A stretch of DNA of 64,000 bases from an uncultured Clostridia bacterium. Its GTDB lineage: Bacteria; Bacillota; Clostridia; Christensenellales; Borkfalkiaceae. The notes beneath the pieces were generated by a model. That model made no database searches and was not told the origin of the DNA. It saw only the letters and a program-made list of their open reading frames with translations. The stretch lies in NCBI GenBank assembly GCA_934254815.1, contig CAKQME010000005.1, positions 101,818 to 165,817 of the forward strand, in the 5' to 3' direction. The translations under genes were made by a program, and so were the position numbers. Of this stretch, positions 23,958-32,656 are shown in pieces; the stretch's first letter is position 1; each line of letters opens with the position of its first letter.

Positions 23958-26780
23958 TCAAATTATATTTTTAATTATTATATCCTTTAAGCCGAACGGT
24001 ACGAAATTGTATTCGTCGGTATAATCTTTAGGATTTTTACCGTCTTTCCAGAAACCCCTGAATTCGAAATTATACGGGCTGACCCCCAAAGGTTCGGCTT
24101 CGGGTTTAAAATGATGCGGTCCGAACAAGTTGCGCAAGCTCGAATTCAGCGTTATTTCGACTTCGTTTTCACCGTCTTTCAAAAGGTCGGTTATATCGCC
24201 CTCGGTATCGAGTACGAAAAGCTTTTCGCCCTTTTCCGTCTTTACCTCGGCGGTCATAAATCTGCCTTTCAAATCGAGTATTGCTCTTCCCGTTTTCGGT
24301 TTTTCTATAACGCCTTTATATTTTATCGTACCCTTAAAGAAAGGATAGCCGTTTTCGTAAAGTTTATCAGTCACCGCCGGAAGTTCTTTTTTCGCATACA
24401 AAGCCATATCTTTACCAACGACAAACTCGCCTTTAAGATAAACGGGTTCTATCGACGTATCGTAATACAGGCAATTTCTTAAACTCTCGGTAGCAAGCGG
24501 ATCGAACAATGCGAAATTAACCCCGTCGTGTTCGTAAAAATCTATAGAATAAATCAGTTCGTTTTCTCCGATTTTTATTTTATCGCTTATATCAGCCTCA
24601 CAGAAGTACACGTCGAAATCTCCGCGGCTAAGTTTTACGGGTTGTCCGTTTATCTCGAGACTTAAAAATTCCGCCTTTTCCATTACGAGCGTTACCGACG
24701 TTTTTTCCTTTACTGTAAACGTTTGTTTAACGAACAGCTTTCCTTTATAATCTTCGCGGAGCAAATCTTCGAAAAGCCCGTATATAGGACGATAATCGCC
24801 ATACTTCTCGCCGTCTTTCGAAATTCTTCCGTAGTCTGCCACCAAATAGTTTTTCGTAATATCCGTAACGGCGAATTTATCCGTGACGCAAAGCTCGACG
24901 GTTTTTTCGGCGGCGGTTTTCGCGTTTTCGCTCTTTATAAGAATTATCCCCTCGCCGCAGCCGAGCTTTATCTCGTCGGTTATATCGCTTTCGGTGAGAG
25001 TAACCAAATCGAGTTTACGGTATTTCTCGGAAATTCCTTTTATCTTAACCGTACTTTCCGCCGCGTAAGCAAGATTTTTGACGAAGAGAAAATCGCCTGT
25101 TTCGCCCGAACGCGAAGTAACGAAAGTATTCGCGTCATCGCAGGTGAAGCCGATTTCCGCGTTCTTGGTTATGTTTTCGAAAGTCTCGTTTCCGTCGAGT
25201 TCCGTTTCGCTCTTTATACCGTCGATATATTGCGGCTTACCTAAAACGCACAGTTTACCGTTAAATTGTTTTAATAAACTCAACGTTTCCGCGCCGATAT
25301 TTTTCATTTCGGGTACAAGTACGGTTTTGTATTTTCTCTTTCCGACGACAAGCGCGCCGTTTTCGTTCTTGCCGTGTTTTTTCAGAATCGTTTCGTCTAT
25401 CAGCTGGAAAGTAACGCCGTGTTTTCTGAGTTCGACAAGAAGAGAAGTAAATCTGTCGTCTATATCCTTAACGCCGTTTACGTCGTCTGCCTTGACAAAT
25501 TCCGACCAGACGTCGCGAAGCGGAGAAATAACCGCTATATCGCAATTTTCTTCGGTATTGGAAATTATATAACCTAAGCGCGTGAAATAATCGTTAAACT
25601 CTTTAAAGCCCTTAAACCAGTTGCCGTGCGGAGAGAACACCGGCGGATGATCGGTTTTACCGCCGCGCGCCATAGAATAGGGATAAAGATGCTGACACAT
25701 TTTACTTACGCCGTTGAAATACTGAAGATCTCCTACGCTTTTAAGTTCTTTCGGCGTAACGTCGTTACCCGAACATGCGAACGTTTCGGTCAAAGCGAGT
25801 TTCTTGCCGAGCTGACTTGCAACGCTGCCGAGCTGTTTGGAAGCAAGTTCGGTAGCGCAACATCTGCCGAGAAAATCTATCGCGGGGATATGCTCTTCTT
25901 CGTAAGTAGGCATAACGTCCGCGCCGCCCCACATCTGTGTGCCGAGTTTATTTTCTTCTACCGAATGACCGGTAAGTTTACAATTATGCGCGCCGCACCA
26001 CTCGTATATCTTCTTATAGAAATTTTCGACGTAAAGTCTGTTCATTTCTTTGAAATATTTCTGACGGAAAGCATAACCCCTTTCGTCGTGAACGAAAAGC
26101 CATATAAGCCCGTCGCGCACGTCTTCGCCGCGATCTGCAAAAGATTTTTCAACGCACGGAGTATAAGCCGTTCCCCAACGGTAATATTGCGGCTCGTCGG
26201 TGAAAAAGCCCACGAGTTCGCGCCCGAAACTATCTTTAAAACGTTCGTAATACTTTTCGTGCGTTTCGTTTATAAAAGCTTCGGTAACGGCGGGGTTGAG
26301 AATATCCGTATTTGCGGGGCTGACGCGAAGATAAACGTTATGATATTTATCCTCGCCGGCAACCTTTTCGGTAACTCTTTTATAACCGTCTTTCGTCTCT
26401 ATGTAGCTCGCGAATGCGGTTTTGTCGAAATCCCCGACGAAATGCTCCAGAAATCTCGCTCTGAAAGCTTCGTTTTCGAGAAGTTTTCCGCCGACGAACC
26501 CGCTTGGCCAGCCGTTTTCGTCATATATCCAGGCTTCCATTTTAAGTTCGCGAGCTTTATCGAGACAGGCTTTTATACAAGAAAACCATTTTTCGCCAAG
26601 ATACTCGTCTTTAAGCCCCGTTCTTGCGTGCATTATAAAACCGCCGATACCGGCAGATTTCATTTCTTCGATTTGTTTAACAAGCTCGGCTTCGTCGAGA
26701 TGATTATTCCACGACCAGAACGGCACGCTTTTATATTCGTCTAAATTACCGCTCAATGCGGCTTTGAGTTTATCGTTCAT
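23958..26780 (-). CDS. Large glycoside hydrolase (GH106-like)
   Basis: A 940-residue enzyme beginning with SVPFWSWNNHLDEAELVKQIEEM-type sequence, GIGGFIMHARTGL and YDENGWPSG, a pattern I associate with GH106-like (alpha-L-rhamnosidase-related) and similar uncharacterised glycoside hydrolases. The N-terminal 550 residues form the catalytic (beta/alpha) barrel, with FFTDEPQ and ALTETFACSG carrying candidate acidic residues; the C-terminal part is beta-rich (LEINGQPV..., sugar-binding-like). No signal peptide is present. It has its own promoter (26818-26846) and GGGAG before the ATG. The sugar specificity is inferred only. Confidence 0.75.
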   Translation of the reverse strand: MNDKLKAALSGNLDEYKSVPFWSWNNHLDEAELVKQIEEMKSAGIGGFIMHARTGLKDEYLGEKWFSCIKACLDKARELKMEAWIYDENGWPSGFVGGKLLENEAFRARFLEHFVGDFDKTAFASYIETKDGYKRVTEKVAGEDKYHNVYLRVSPANTDILNPAVTEAFINETHEKYYERFKDSFGRELVGFFTDEPQYYRWGTAYTPCVEKSFADRGEDVRDGLIWLFVHDERGYAFRQKYFKEMNRLYVENFYKKIYEWCGAHNCKLTGHSVEENKLGTQMWGGADVMPTYEEEHIPAIDFLGRCCATELASKQLGSVASQLGKKLALTETFACSGNDVTPKELKSVGDLQYFNGVSKMCQHLYPYSMARGGKTDHPPVFSPHGNWFKGFKEFNDYFTRLGYIISNTEENCDIAVISPLRDVWSEFVKADDVNGVKDIDDRFTSLLVELRKHGVTFQLIDETILKKHGKNENGALVVGKRKYKTVLVPEMKNIGAETLSLLKQFNGKLCVLGKPQYIDGIKSETELDGNETFENITKNAEIGFTCDDANTFVTSRSGETGDFLFVKNLAYAAESTVKIKGISEKYRKLDLVTLTESDITDEIKLGCGEGIILIKSENAKTAAEKTVELCVTDKFAVTDITKNYLVADYGRISKDGEKYGDYRPIYGLFEDLLREDYKGKLFVKQTFTVKEKTSVTLVMEKAEFLSLEINGQPVKLSRGDFDVYFCEADISDKIKIGENELIYSIDFYEHDGVNFALFDPLATESLRNCLYYDTSIEPVYLKGEFVVGKDMALYAKKELPAVTDKLYENGYPFFKGTIKYKGVIEKPKTGRAILDLKGRFMTAEVKTEKGEKLFVLDTEGDITDLLKDGENEVEITLNSSLRNLFGPHHFKPEAEPLGVSPYNFEFRGFWKDGKNPKDYTDEYNFVPFGLKDIIIKNII

Positions 26781-26817
26781 AAATACTCCCGTTGCATTTA
26801 TATAAAATGACGAATAT

Positions 26818-26846
26818 ATTGTACTATAATTGACTTTATTTTACAA
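26818..26846 (-). promoter_or_regulatory. Promoter of the large glycoside hydrolase gene
   Basis: On the minus strand TTGTAA (26846-26841) and TACAAT (26823-26818) are 17 bases apart, about 40 bases before the start codon. Confidence 0.7.
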
Positions 26847-26896
26847 GCGTTTTTAACAATTTTATATAATTATAATATTCATACTTTTATACCGCG

Positions 26897-28003
26897 CTAT
26901 TTCTTGCCGCCGTTTATGTATTCTCCGCTAAGCAGCCCGCTGTCGTAAGTAAATTCGTTACTTTCGTATACTCTGTACGCCGCCATAGCCTCGTCTATAA
27001 TTCCGTCGAGCAATATGCCGAACTGCTCGGTATCTCTGACAAAAAGATAATATGCGAGCGAACCCGGAACGGAATTTATTTCGTTTATATAAACGTCTTC
27101 GCCGTCAAGCAGATAATCTATTCTGATTATACCCGTAAACTCTAATTTTCTGTAAACATATGCGGTTAATTCCCGTATTTTATTTGAAATTTTTTCAGGC
27201 AAATCGGCAGGAAACTTTTTTTCGGCGGGCGTTTTGTACTTTTTGTCGAAAGTTAAAATATCCTTGCCCGTAACAGGCTCCTCGCACTCGGAAACGATAT
27301 ATTTTCCGCCCGATTTATAACAGGCGCAATTGATTTCGCGGAAATTCGTCAAAGCCTTTTCCACTATGACTTTATCGTCGTAACGGAACGCGTTTTCGAC
27401 TGCGTCGTAAAAATCTTTATCTTCTTTCACTACCGCTATGCCTATACTGCTGCCAAGATTCGCAGGTTTTATTATTATAGGCAGACCCAACCCCGCAACC
27501 AGTTTTTTCGCAAAGCCTTTACTTTTATAATAATTATCGCGTTGCAATCTTACATACGGCAGATACGGAACTTTAAGCCCCGCAAGCGCGATTTTGGTAT
27601 AATACTTATCCATACTGACAGCAGACGAAAACATCGACGGCGAAGCGAACGGTATACGCGAAAGTTTAAGCCAACCCGCAAGCGAACCGTCTTCGCCGTT
27701 CAGCCCGTGCATACAGTTTACGGCGCAATCCACCCTTACGCGTTTTTTGAGCTTCCCCTTTTTCACTTCGTACAAATACTCGTCGGACGGCAACAACGTA
27801 ACTTGTTTAAACTGCCGTTTTCCGTCGTATACGGCGAGATTTTTAAGTTCGTCGCCGCCGTACCATTTTCCGTCTCTTCCGACGTAAACGGGTACGGAAT
27901 TATACCCCCTACCGTCGAGACAATTTGCCGTCATAACGCCTGTTATGACCGAAACGTCGTGTTCGCACGTTATTCCGCCGAAAAACACGAGAATATTTTT
28001 CAT
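26897..28003 (-). CDS. ddl: D-alanine--D-alanine ligase
   Basis: A 368-residue ATP-grasp ligase. It shows FFGGITCEHDVSV at the N-terminus, the ligase signature NCMHGLNGEDGSLAG, the ATP-site PANLGSSIGI and the metal-binding INEINSVPGSLA near the C-terminus. It makes the D-Ala-D-Ala dipeptide for peptidoglycan. AAAGGAGG lies directly upstream of the ATG. It follows the MurF-like gene by 11 bases, and MurF uses its product, so the pair makes functional sense. It is the last gene of the operon that begins at ribU. Confidence 0.93.
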   Translation of the reverse strand: MKNILVFFGGITCEHDVSVITGVMTANCLDGRGYNSVPVYVGRDGKWYGGDELKNLAVYDGKRQFKQVTLLPSDEYLYEVKKGKLKKRVRVDCAVNCMHGLNGEDGSLAGWLKLSRIPFASPSMFSSAVSMDKYYTKIALAGLKVPYLPYVRLQRDNYYKSKGFAKKLVAGLGLPIIIKPANLGSSIGIAVVKEDKDFYDAVENAFRYDDKVIVEKALTNFREINCACYKSGGKYIVSECEEPVTGKDILTFDKKYKTPAEKKFPADLPEKISNKIRELTAYVYRKLEFTGIIRIDYLLDGEDVYINEINSVPGSLAYYLFVRDTEQFGILLDGIIDEAMAAYRVYESNEFTYDSGLLSGEYINGGKK

Positions 28004-28014
28004 TTATTCCTCCT

Positions 28015-29598
28015 TTAATATCTATCGGGTAAATCGTTTATAAACATAACGTTATCTCCCGCTTTTACCGAATTTTTCAATATTTCCTGCGCGGCGGCAA
28101 GCGTCGCGACTTTTTGCGTTTCGCATTTTTCGCAACTTACGCCGCTCAAAACGAAATCGGCAAACCTGCCTACCGCAATCAGCATATCCGCGGTCGCGGA
28201 AATTATTTTACCCGCTTCGCGGTTAAGTTTCTCGCTTTCGTCGCCGCACTCCGCAATGCCTGCCGTTACTACTATTTTTCTGCCGTCGAAACAGCTTAAA
28301 CATTCGATTCCGCTTTTTACGCCCTCTATATTCGCGTTATAACCGTCGTCGATTACGGTTACGCCCGCCGCGGTTTTAGTAACCGAAAATCTATGCTTCG
28401 GCGGAGTAAGTCTTCGCGCCGCCGCAATCATTCGCCCGACGGGAACTCCGAGTTTTTCCCCTACCGCGAACGCTATCAAAAAATCGGTTACGTTATGTCT
28501 GCCGAAAAACGGAGCCGAAACGGTATATTTTTTATCTTTATTTATAAGTATAAATTTTGTTCCGACTGCGGAGAATTTTATATTTTCCGCTCTTATCGCC
28601 GCCCGCGCGTTTATGCCCGCAAGCACTTTTTCACATTCCGCGCCGACGTAAATTTCCAAACTGCCTTTTGTATCGGCAGAAATCACCGCAAATCCGTTTT
28701 TGCCGACGGCGCGAACGACTTCGCCTTTCTCTTTAATTATATTATCTACGCTCTCGAAAGTTTCGAGATGCTGAGCGGTAATCCCCGTTATAACGGCTAT
28801 ATCGGGTTTTACCATACCGCAAAGCTCCGATATGTCGCCTGTTTTTCTCGCTCCCATTTCAGCTACGAATATCTGAGTATTATCTTTCAGCCCTTTCAGC
28901 GAAATACAAATACCAAGCGGCGTATTATACGATTCGGGCGTGGTTAAAACTTCGTATTTAAGCGAAAGCAATTCGCGCAAGTAATTTTTAACCGTAGTTT
29001 TTCCGCAACTGCCCGTAACCGCTATTTTTATAAGATCGGGTCGGTTGTCAAGTTTTTTCCCGGCGGCTTTAATATATCTCCGATATTTTGCCGCGTCGTA
29101 AGGCGACAGAATAAAGGTAGCCGCCACGGGCGCTAACGGCAACAAAACAGCCCACGCGAACGCCGACGGGAAAAACGTATACGCAAAATTTATCACCGCG
29201 AACCTTTCAAGCAAAAACGCCGCCGTATAAGGAAAAGCCGCCCACAGAATAAACCCGACTATATGTATTCTTACAAATCTGAAAGTGGGTTTTGCTTTCA
29301 TTTTTATTTCGGTAGAGCGGTCGCACAACACGGCAAGCGCGACGGACATAAAAAAGCCGAGCAACGCGATAAGCGACGACTTACGGGCAGCCAAAGACGA
29401 AACGGAGAAAGCGGTGCCGAAGACGACGCACACGAGAATAGTTTCGACATCCGCCGCAAGCGATTTTTTTAAGCACGGCAGGTATTCCCCCGCGCGGTAG
29501 CCGCACTGTTGATGAACGGCGGCAAACTTAGCGATAAACGCTCTATATAAAGCTATAAGCGTAAAAAAAGAAGAGACATAAACAATTATTTTATCCAT
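28015..29598 (-). CDS. murF: Membrane-anchored MurF-like Mur ligase
   Basis: A 527-residue protein. Residues 1-165 are an unusual membrane part with about four to five hydrophobic helices. After this comes a Mur ligase core: P-loop GSCGKTT at 196-202, NTPLGICISL, VAEMGARKTGDISEL, VITGITAQHLETF, KHRF and IDDGYNANIEGVKSG, the MurF-type pattern. The usual small MurF N-terminal substrate-binding domain seems replaced by the membrane domain. MurF adds D-Ala-D-Ala to UDP-MurNAc-tripeptide. The ATG at 29598 overlaps the hydrolase stop by eight bases; GGTGA lies upstream. A GTG at 29607 is a possible alternative start. Confidence 0.85.
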   Translation of the reverse strand: MDKIIVYVSSFFTLIALYRAFIAKFAAVHQQCGYRAGEYLPCLKKSLAADVETILVCVVFGTAFSVSSLAARKSSLIALLGFFMSVALAVLCDRSTEIKMKAKPTFRFVRIHIVGFILWAAFPYTAAFLLERFAVINFAYTFFPSAFAWAVLLPLAPVAATFILSPYDAAKYRRYIKAAGKKLDNRPDLIKIAVTGSCGKTTVKNYLRELLSLKYEVLTTPESYNTPLGICISLKGLKDNTQIFVAEMGARKTGDISELCGMVKPDIAVITGITAQHLETFESVDNIIKEKGEVVRAVGKNGFAVISADTKGSLEIYVGAECEKVLAGINARAAIRAENIKFSAVGTKFILINKDKKYTVSAPFFGRHNVTDFLIAFAVGEKLGVPVGRMIAAARRLTPPKHRFSVTKTAAGVTVIDDGYNANIEGVKSGIECLSCFDGRKIVVTAGIAECGDESEKLNREAGKIISATADMLIAVGRFADFVLSGVSCEKCETQKVATLAAAQEILKNSVKAGDNVMFINDLPDRY

Positions 29599-30322
29599 TT
29601 TTATCACCGCTTGTCAAAAACGAAAACGCCAAGCCGTTAAATTCGCGCGGCTTATCGACAAAGCAAAAATGTCCTGCGCCGCCTATCATTACAAGCCGCG
29701 AATTTTTCATAAGTCTTTTCATTTTACGCGCCATATACGGCGGGGTGGTTTTATCCTTTTTACCGAAAATCAAAAGCGTATTATTCGTTATTTTCGCATA
29801 CTCTTTATCGAGCGTATCGGCTATTATCTTTTTGAAACTCTCTTTCATAATCGGAGACAAGCCGACGTAATCCGACGAATAAAACCTTTTTAATTTTTCG
29901 CGCGGAAAAAAATTTTTCAGCAACAAAAAAGACGCCCGCCTAACCCGATATCGGAAATTCCTCTTCGGCTTCAAGCCCGCTGCGCCCGTAAAAATCAATT
30001 TATCTATTCTGTTGTCGTTTTTCAGCAGCCTTACAGCCACCCTCGCGCCGAACGAATGAGCGAGAACGTCGATTTTTTCTTCCCCCGTATCGTCTATAAC
30101 CCTTTTTATCTCCGCGGCGTAATCGTCGAGCGAATACGGTCGGTCGGGTTCTGGCGTCTGTCCGAACCCGCTCATGTCAACCGCTATAACCCGCATAAAC
30201 CGCGAGAAAAATGCTATTTGTCTTGAAAAACTTTCTTTATTCGCGCCATAGCCGTGTAGCATTAAAAGAACTTTTCCTCTGCCCTTATCTATCGCGCTTA
30301 AATTTGCAATTTCGGTTTTTAT
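29591..30322 (-). CDS. Alpha/beta hydrolase with probable ATA start codon
   Basis: An alpha/beta hydrolase with KVLLMLHGYGANKESF (oxyanion part), the nucleophile Ser in LAHSFGARV, an Asp in IFGKKDKTTPP and a late His in GGAGHFCFVD. The homologous part starts at KTEIANLSAIDKG, and the only suitable codon there is ATA at 30322-30320, which overlaps the rimI stop (CTATAA) and has GGAG eight bases upstream. The nearest in-frame ATG (30409) lies deep in rimI and would add an Arg-rich stretch that is out-of-frame rimI sequence. So the start is either a rare ATA or the annotation is uncertain; the protein would be about 243 residues. Confidence 0.75.
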   Translation of the reverse strand: MKTEIANLSAIDKGRGKVLLMLHGYGANKESFSRQIAFFSRFMRVIAVDMSGFGQTPEPDRPYSLDDYAAEIKRVIDDTGEEKIDVLAHSFGARVAVRLLKNDNRIDKLIFTGAAGLKPKRNFRYRVRRASFLLLKNFFPREKLKRFYSSDYVGLSPIMKESFKKIIADTLDKEYAKITNNTLLIFGKKDKTTPPYMARKMKRLMKNSRLVMIGGAGHFCFVDKPREFNGLAFSFLTSGDKNG

Positions 30323-30747
30323 AGCGTTTTCTCCATAATAACCGCGTCGTCGTCGCCGTAATACCCCGCTCTTTCGCCTATTTTCGAAAAGCCCAACGCC
30401 GAATAACATTTTAACGCCGCTTCGTTGCGTTTTCTGACTTCGAGAAAAATATGCTTTACGTTTTCTTTTCGCAGTGCGGAAAACAACGTTTCGAAAAGCT
30501 TTGTGGCGATTTTCTGTCTGCGATATACATTATCTACCGCAACAAGCAGAATTTCGCAATCTTCGAACAGTCTCGTCGCTCCCAGATAGCCCGCGACTTT
30601 GCCGTCGACTTCGGCTACGAAACCTATAAAACGCGGCAAATTGAACGACGACAATATCATATCGGCATTCCACGGGTCTGAAAAACACTGTTTTTCGAGC
30701 GCGACCACTTCGCCTACGTCTTTAAGCTCCCACTTTCTGAATATCAC
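30319..30747 (-). CDS. rimI: Ribosomal-protein-alanine N-acetyltransferase RimI
   Basis: A 142-residue GNAT acetyltransferase with motif A YRRQKIATKLFETL and the RimI-type LEVRKRNEAALKCYSALGF. RimI acetylates the N-terminal alanine of ribosomal protein S18 in E. coli; here it sits in the usual tsaE-tsaB-rimI order, which supports the call. It begins with GTG, overlapping the tsaB stop (GTGA), with AGGAAGAGG upstream. Confidence 0.9.
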   Translation of the reverse strand: MIFRKWELKDVGEVVALEKQCFSDPWNADMILSSFNLPRFIGFVAEVDGKVAGYLGATRLFEDCEILLVAVDNVYRRQKIATKLFETLFSALRKENVKHIFLEVRKRNEAALKCYSALGFSKIGERAGYYGDDDAVIMEKTL

Positions 30748-31355
30748 GCCTCTTCCTCCGCCTGACTTTTTTTAACGTACAGAGGAACGAGCGTTTCGGC
30801 GTCAAACTCCGCTTCGTCGAGTTTCGCTTCGACAGCTCTTTCGAAACCGATTTTGACGTCGGCAATAAGCGCGCCGATATTGTCTGCGTCATCGTCGGCA
30901 ATAACCGTATATTCGCCTTTTAAAGATTTAATTTCTTCGGCGGACATAAAACGCGGAGACATCGCGACCTTGCCGTTTTCGTCAAAACCGCAGGCGTAAT
31001 AATTGCCGTGGCGGGCGGATATTATCGCGAGTTTTTTAACGCGGTCTGTTATACTATATGCCAGCGTTTCGAACGAAGTTACACCAAGCGTTTTTTTATG
31101 AAACGCATAAGCAAACGCCTTTATCGTGGAAACGCCTATTCTTATGCCCGTAAACGACCCCGCACCCACCGAGCAGGCAAACACGTCGACGTCGGATATT
31201 TCGATTTCGGCTTCTTTCAAAGCCTTTTCGATTTCATCCATTAAAACCACGGAGTGCGAAAGAGCGCAATCCGCAAGATATCTTATGCTTTTTTTCTTTC
31301 CGTTCGCTATCACGGTAAGATATTTTCCGCTCGTATCCGTCGCAAGATAATTCAT
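30744..31355 (-). CDS. tsaB: tRNA threonylcarbamoyladenosine complex subunit TsaB
   Basis: A 203-residue protein of the ASKHA fold beginning MNYLATDTSGKYLTV, with SHSVVLMDEIEKAL, GAGSFTGIRIG and TSFETLA typical of TsaB. TsaB is the dimerisation partner of TsaD in making t6A37 of ANN-decoding tRNAs. TsaD is not in this window. It is coupled to tsaE by an ATGA overlap and to rimI by GTGA. The later step, ct6A formation by TcdA, is encoded at 10703. Confidence 0.92.
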   Translation of the reverse strand: MNYLATDTSGKYLTVIANGKKKSIRYLADCALSHSVVLMDEIEKALKEAEIEISDVDVFACSVGAGSFTGIRIGVSTIKAFAYAFHKKTLGVTSFETLAYSITDRVKKLAIISARHGNYYACGFDENGKVAMSPRFMSAEEIKSLKGEYTVIADDDADNIGALIADVKIGFERAVEAKLDEAEFDAETLVPLYVKKSQAEEEA

Positions 31356-31750
31356 AGGGTTATTCTCCTTGTCGAGTCGTCGATTTTTTCTATTTTTACC
31401 CTTTTACAGTTTTCGGGCAGAACGTCGGAGATATTTTCACTCCATTCTATAAGGCAAACTCCGTTGCCGTAAAAATAATCGGTAAGACCGAGACTTTCGG
31501 CGTCTTCGCCACCCGACAACCGATAACAGTCGTAATGATAAAGCTTGCCGCCGTAATCGTTCATATAAGCGTAAGTCGGGCTTGTTATCTCGTCCGTTAC
31601 GCCGAGAGCGAGCGCAACGCCTTTTGCAAAAACCGTTTTACCCGCGCCCATTTCGCCGTCTAACAACACCACGTCGCCCCGTTTCAGTCCGGAGCCGAAT
31701 TTTTTTGCAAGCGCGATAGTCTCCTCCGCGCTTCCGGTAATAATTTCCAT
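31352..31750 (-). CDS. tsaE: tRNA t6A synthesis ATPase TsaE
   Basis: A 132-residue small P-loop ATPase with Walker A GEMGAGKT at about residues 32-39, the TSPTYAYMNDY region and YHYDCYRL near the middle. TsaE drives the TsaB-TsaD cycle in t6A synthesis. It lies 18 bases after ribU and overlaps tsaB by four bases, so it belongs to the FMN-riboswitch transcript unless an internal promoter exists. Confidence 0.92.
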   Translation of the reverse strand: MEIITGSAEETIALAKKFGSGLKRGDVVLLDGEMGAGKTVFAKGVALALGVTDEITSPTYAYMNDYGGKLYHYDCYRLSGGEDAESLGLTDYFYGNGVCLIEWSENISDVLPENCKRVKIEKIDDSTRRITL

Positions 31751-31768
31751 ACCGTGATTATACTATAA

Positions 31769-32320
31769 TTACAAAAATTTGTGAAGTAAATTTTTAAGTC
31801 TTTTATATAAAAGAACCGTAATTACGGAATTAGCGACGCCTTTTATTAAATTGAAAGCAAACGCAAAGCCCCAAATTTTTAAAAATTCTTCGCCGGCGGC
31901 TTCTCCGAAATAAAGCGGAAATATCAGATATCTGTTCGTCGCGAGCGCGAGCGACGCGGTTAAAACCACCGCTACCGACAAAGTTATCAGAACGGTAGAC
32001 AGCTTTCTTCTGAAATAATAAACGACGGACGGAAACACCACGAATACCTGAGCGAGAATAAAATTCGAAAGCTCTCCGACTCCGCCCGATGACGATACGA
32101 ACAAATGCAACGCAATAGATATCGCGGCGACGATTTCACCCGCCAAAGGTCCTATCATATAAGCCGAAAGCAGTATGACCGCAAACGAAAAATCGAGTTT
32201 AAAATACGGCGTTGCAGGAAAAATCGGAAATTCGAGCAGCGACACACCGAACGCAAGCGCCGACATAACCGCCGTCAAAGCAATTCTTTTAGCCGTAAAA
32301 TATTGTTTTTTTTCTTCCAT
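31769..32320 (-). CDS. ribU: Riboflavin ECF transporter substrate subunit RibU
   Basis: A 183-residue membrane protein with about five to six helices. It has the N-terminal TAKRIALTAVMSALAFGV pattern common to ECF S-components and FPATPYFKLDFSFAVILL, close to RibU signatures. It binds riboflavin and works with shared EcfA/A'/T subunits, not seen here. The assignment is strongly supported by the FMN riboswitch directly upstream. GGGAGG precedes the ATG at 32320. Confidence 0.92.
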   Translation of the reverse strand: MEEKKQYFTAKRIALTAVMSALAFGVSLLEFPIFPATPYFKLDFSFAVILLSAYMIGPLAGEIVAAISIALHLFVSSSGGVGELSNFILAQVFVVFPSVVYYFRRKLSTVLITLSVAVVLTASLALATNRYLIFPLYFGEAAGEEFLKIWGFAFAFNLIKGVANSVITVLLYKRLKNLLHKFL

Positions 32321-32332
32321 ATTTGCCTCCCG

Positions 32333-32370
32333 AAAAAAAATAAAAACCCCGTCTGAAAATCAAACGGGGT
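32333..32370 (-). terminator. Riboswitch expression-platform terminator before ribU
   Basis: On the minus strand ACCCCGTTTGATTTTCAGAC is followed by GGGGT to complete the stem, then TTTTTATTTTTTTT. It lies between the FMN aptamer and the ribU ribosome binding site, so FMN binding would favour termination. Confidence 0.9.
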
Positions 32371-32394
32371 ATAAAAACAGACATAAAATTAAAA

Positions 32395-32515
32395 TCTCTT
32401 CCTATCCGGACTATACCGTCGGTACGGGAATTTCACCCGTTCGGGATCGCTGACGATCTTCGCAGACTATACTGCCGGTGGGGAATTACACCCCGCCCCA
32501 AAGACTTTCTAAGCG
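32395..32515 (-). ncRNA. FMN riboswitch (RFN element)
   Basis: The minus strand has the classic conserved blocks in order: GGGGCGGGGTGTAATTCCCC, ACCGGCAGT, AGTCTGCGA, GGGTGAAATTCCCGTACCGA, AGTCCGGATAGGAAGAGA. This is the FMN aptamer that represses riboflavin uptake or synthesis genes when FMN is high. It is followed by a terminator and ribU, exactly the expected layout. Confidence 0.97.
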
Positions 32516-32516
32516 T

Positions 32517-32545
32517 ATTATATAACGCAGCTGTCGTAATGTCAA
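32517..32545 (-). promoter_or_regulatory. Consensus promoter of the FMN-riboswitch operon
   Basis: On the minus strand TTGACA (32545-32540) and TATAAT (32522-32517) are 17 bases apart; transcription starts near 32510, right before the aptamer. Confidence 0.9.
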
Positions 32546-32589
32546 GCGTTTTACAAAAATTTCATCGACAAATATTTTGCTTAAACCGC

Positions 32590-32618
32590 TTGTCTTTTAT
32601 TTTGTCATATAGTATAAT
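32590..32618 (+). promoter_or_regulatory. Promoter of the 32657 membrane-protein gene
   Basis: TTGTCT (32590-32595) and TATAAT (32613-32618), 17 bases apart, with AAGGAGG before the ATG at 32657. It diverges from the FMN-riboswitch promoter. Confidence 0.8.
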
Positions 32619-32656
32619 GAAAGTACTTGTTTTATTTTCAAGGAGGTATTTTTTTA

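Noticed and set aside
25626..26744. Long open frame on plus, about 370 codons
   Set aside because: It lies fully antisense to the glycoside hydrolase gene, has no family features, and follows from codon bias on the other strand.
30323..30409. N-terminal extension of the hydrolase starting at ATG 30409
   Set aside because: The added Arg-rich stretch is out-of-frame rimI sequence and does not belong to the hydrolase family.
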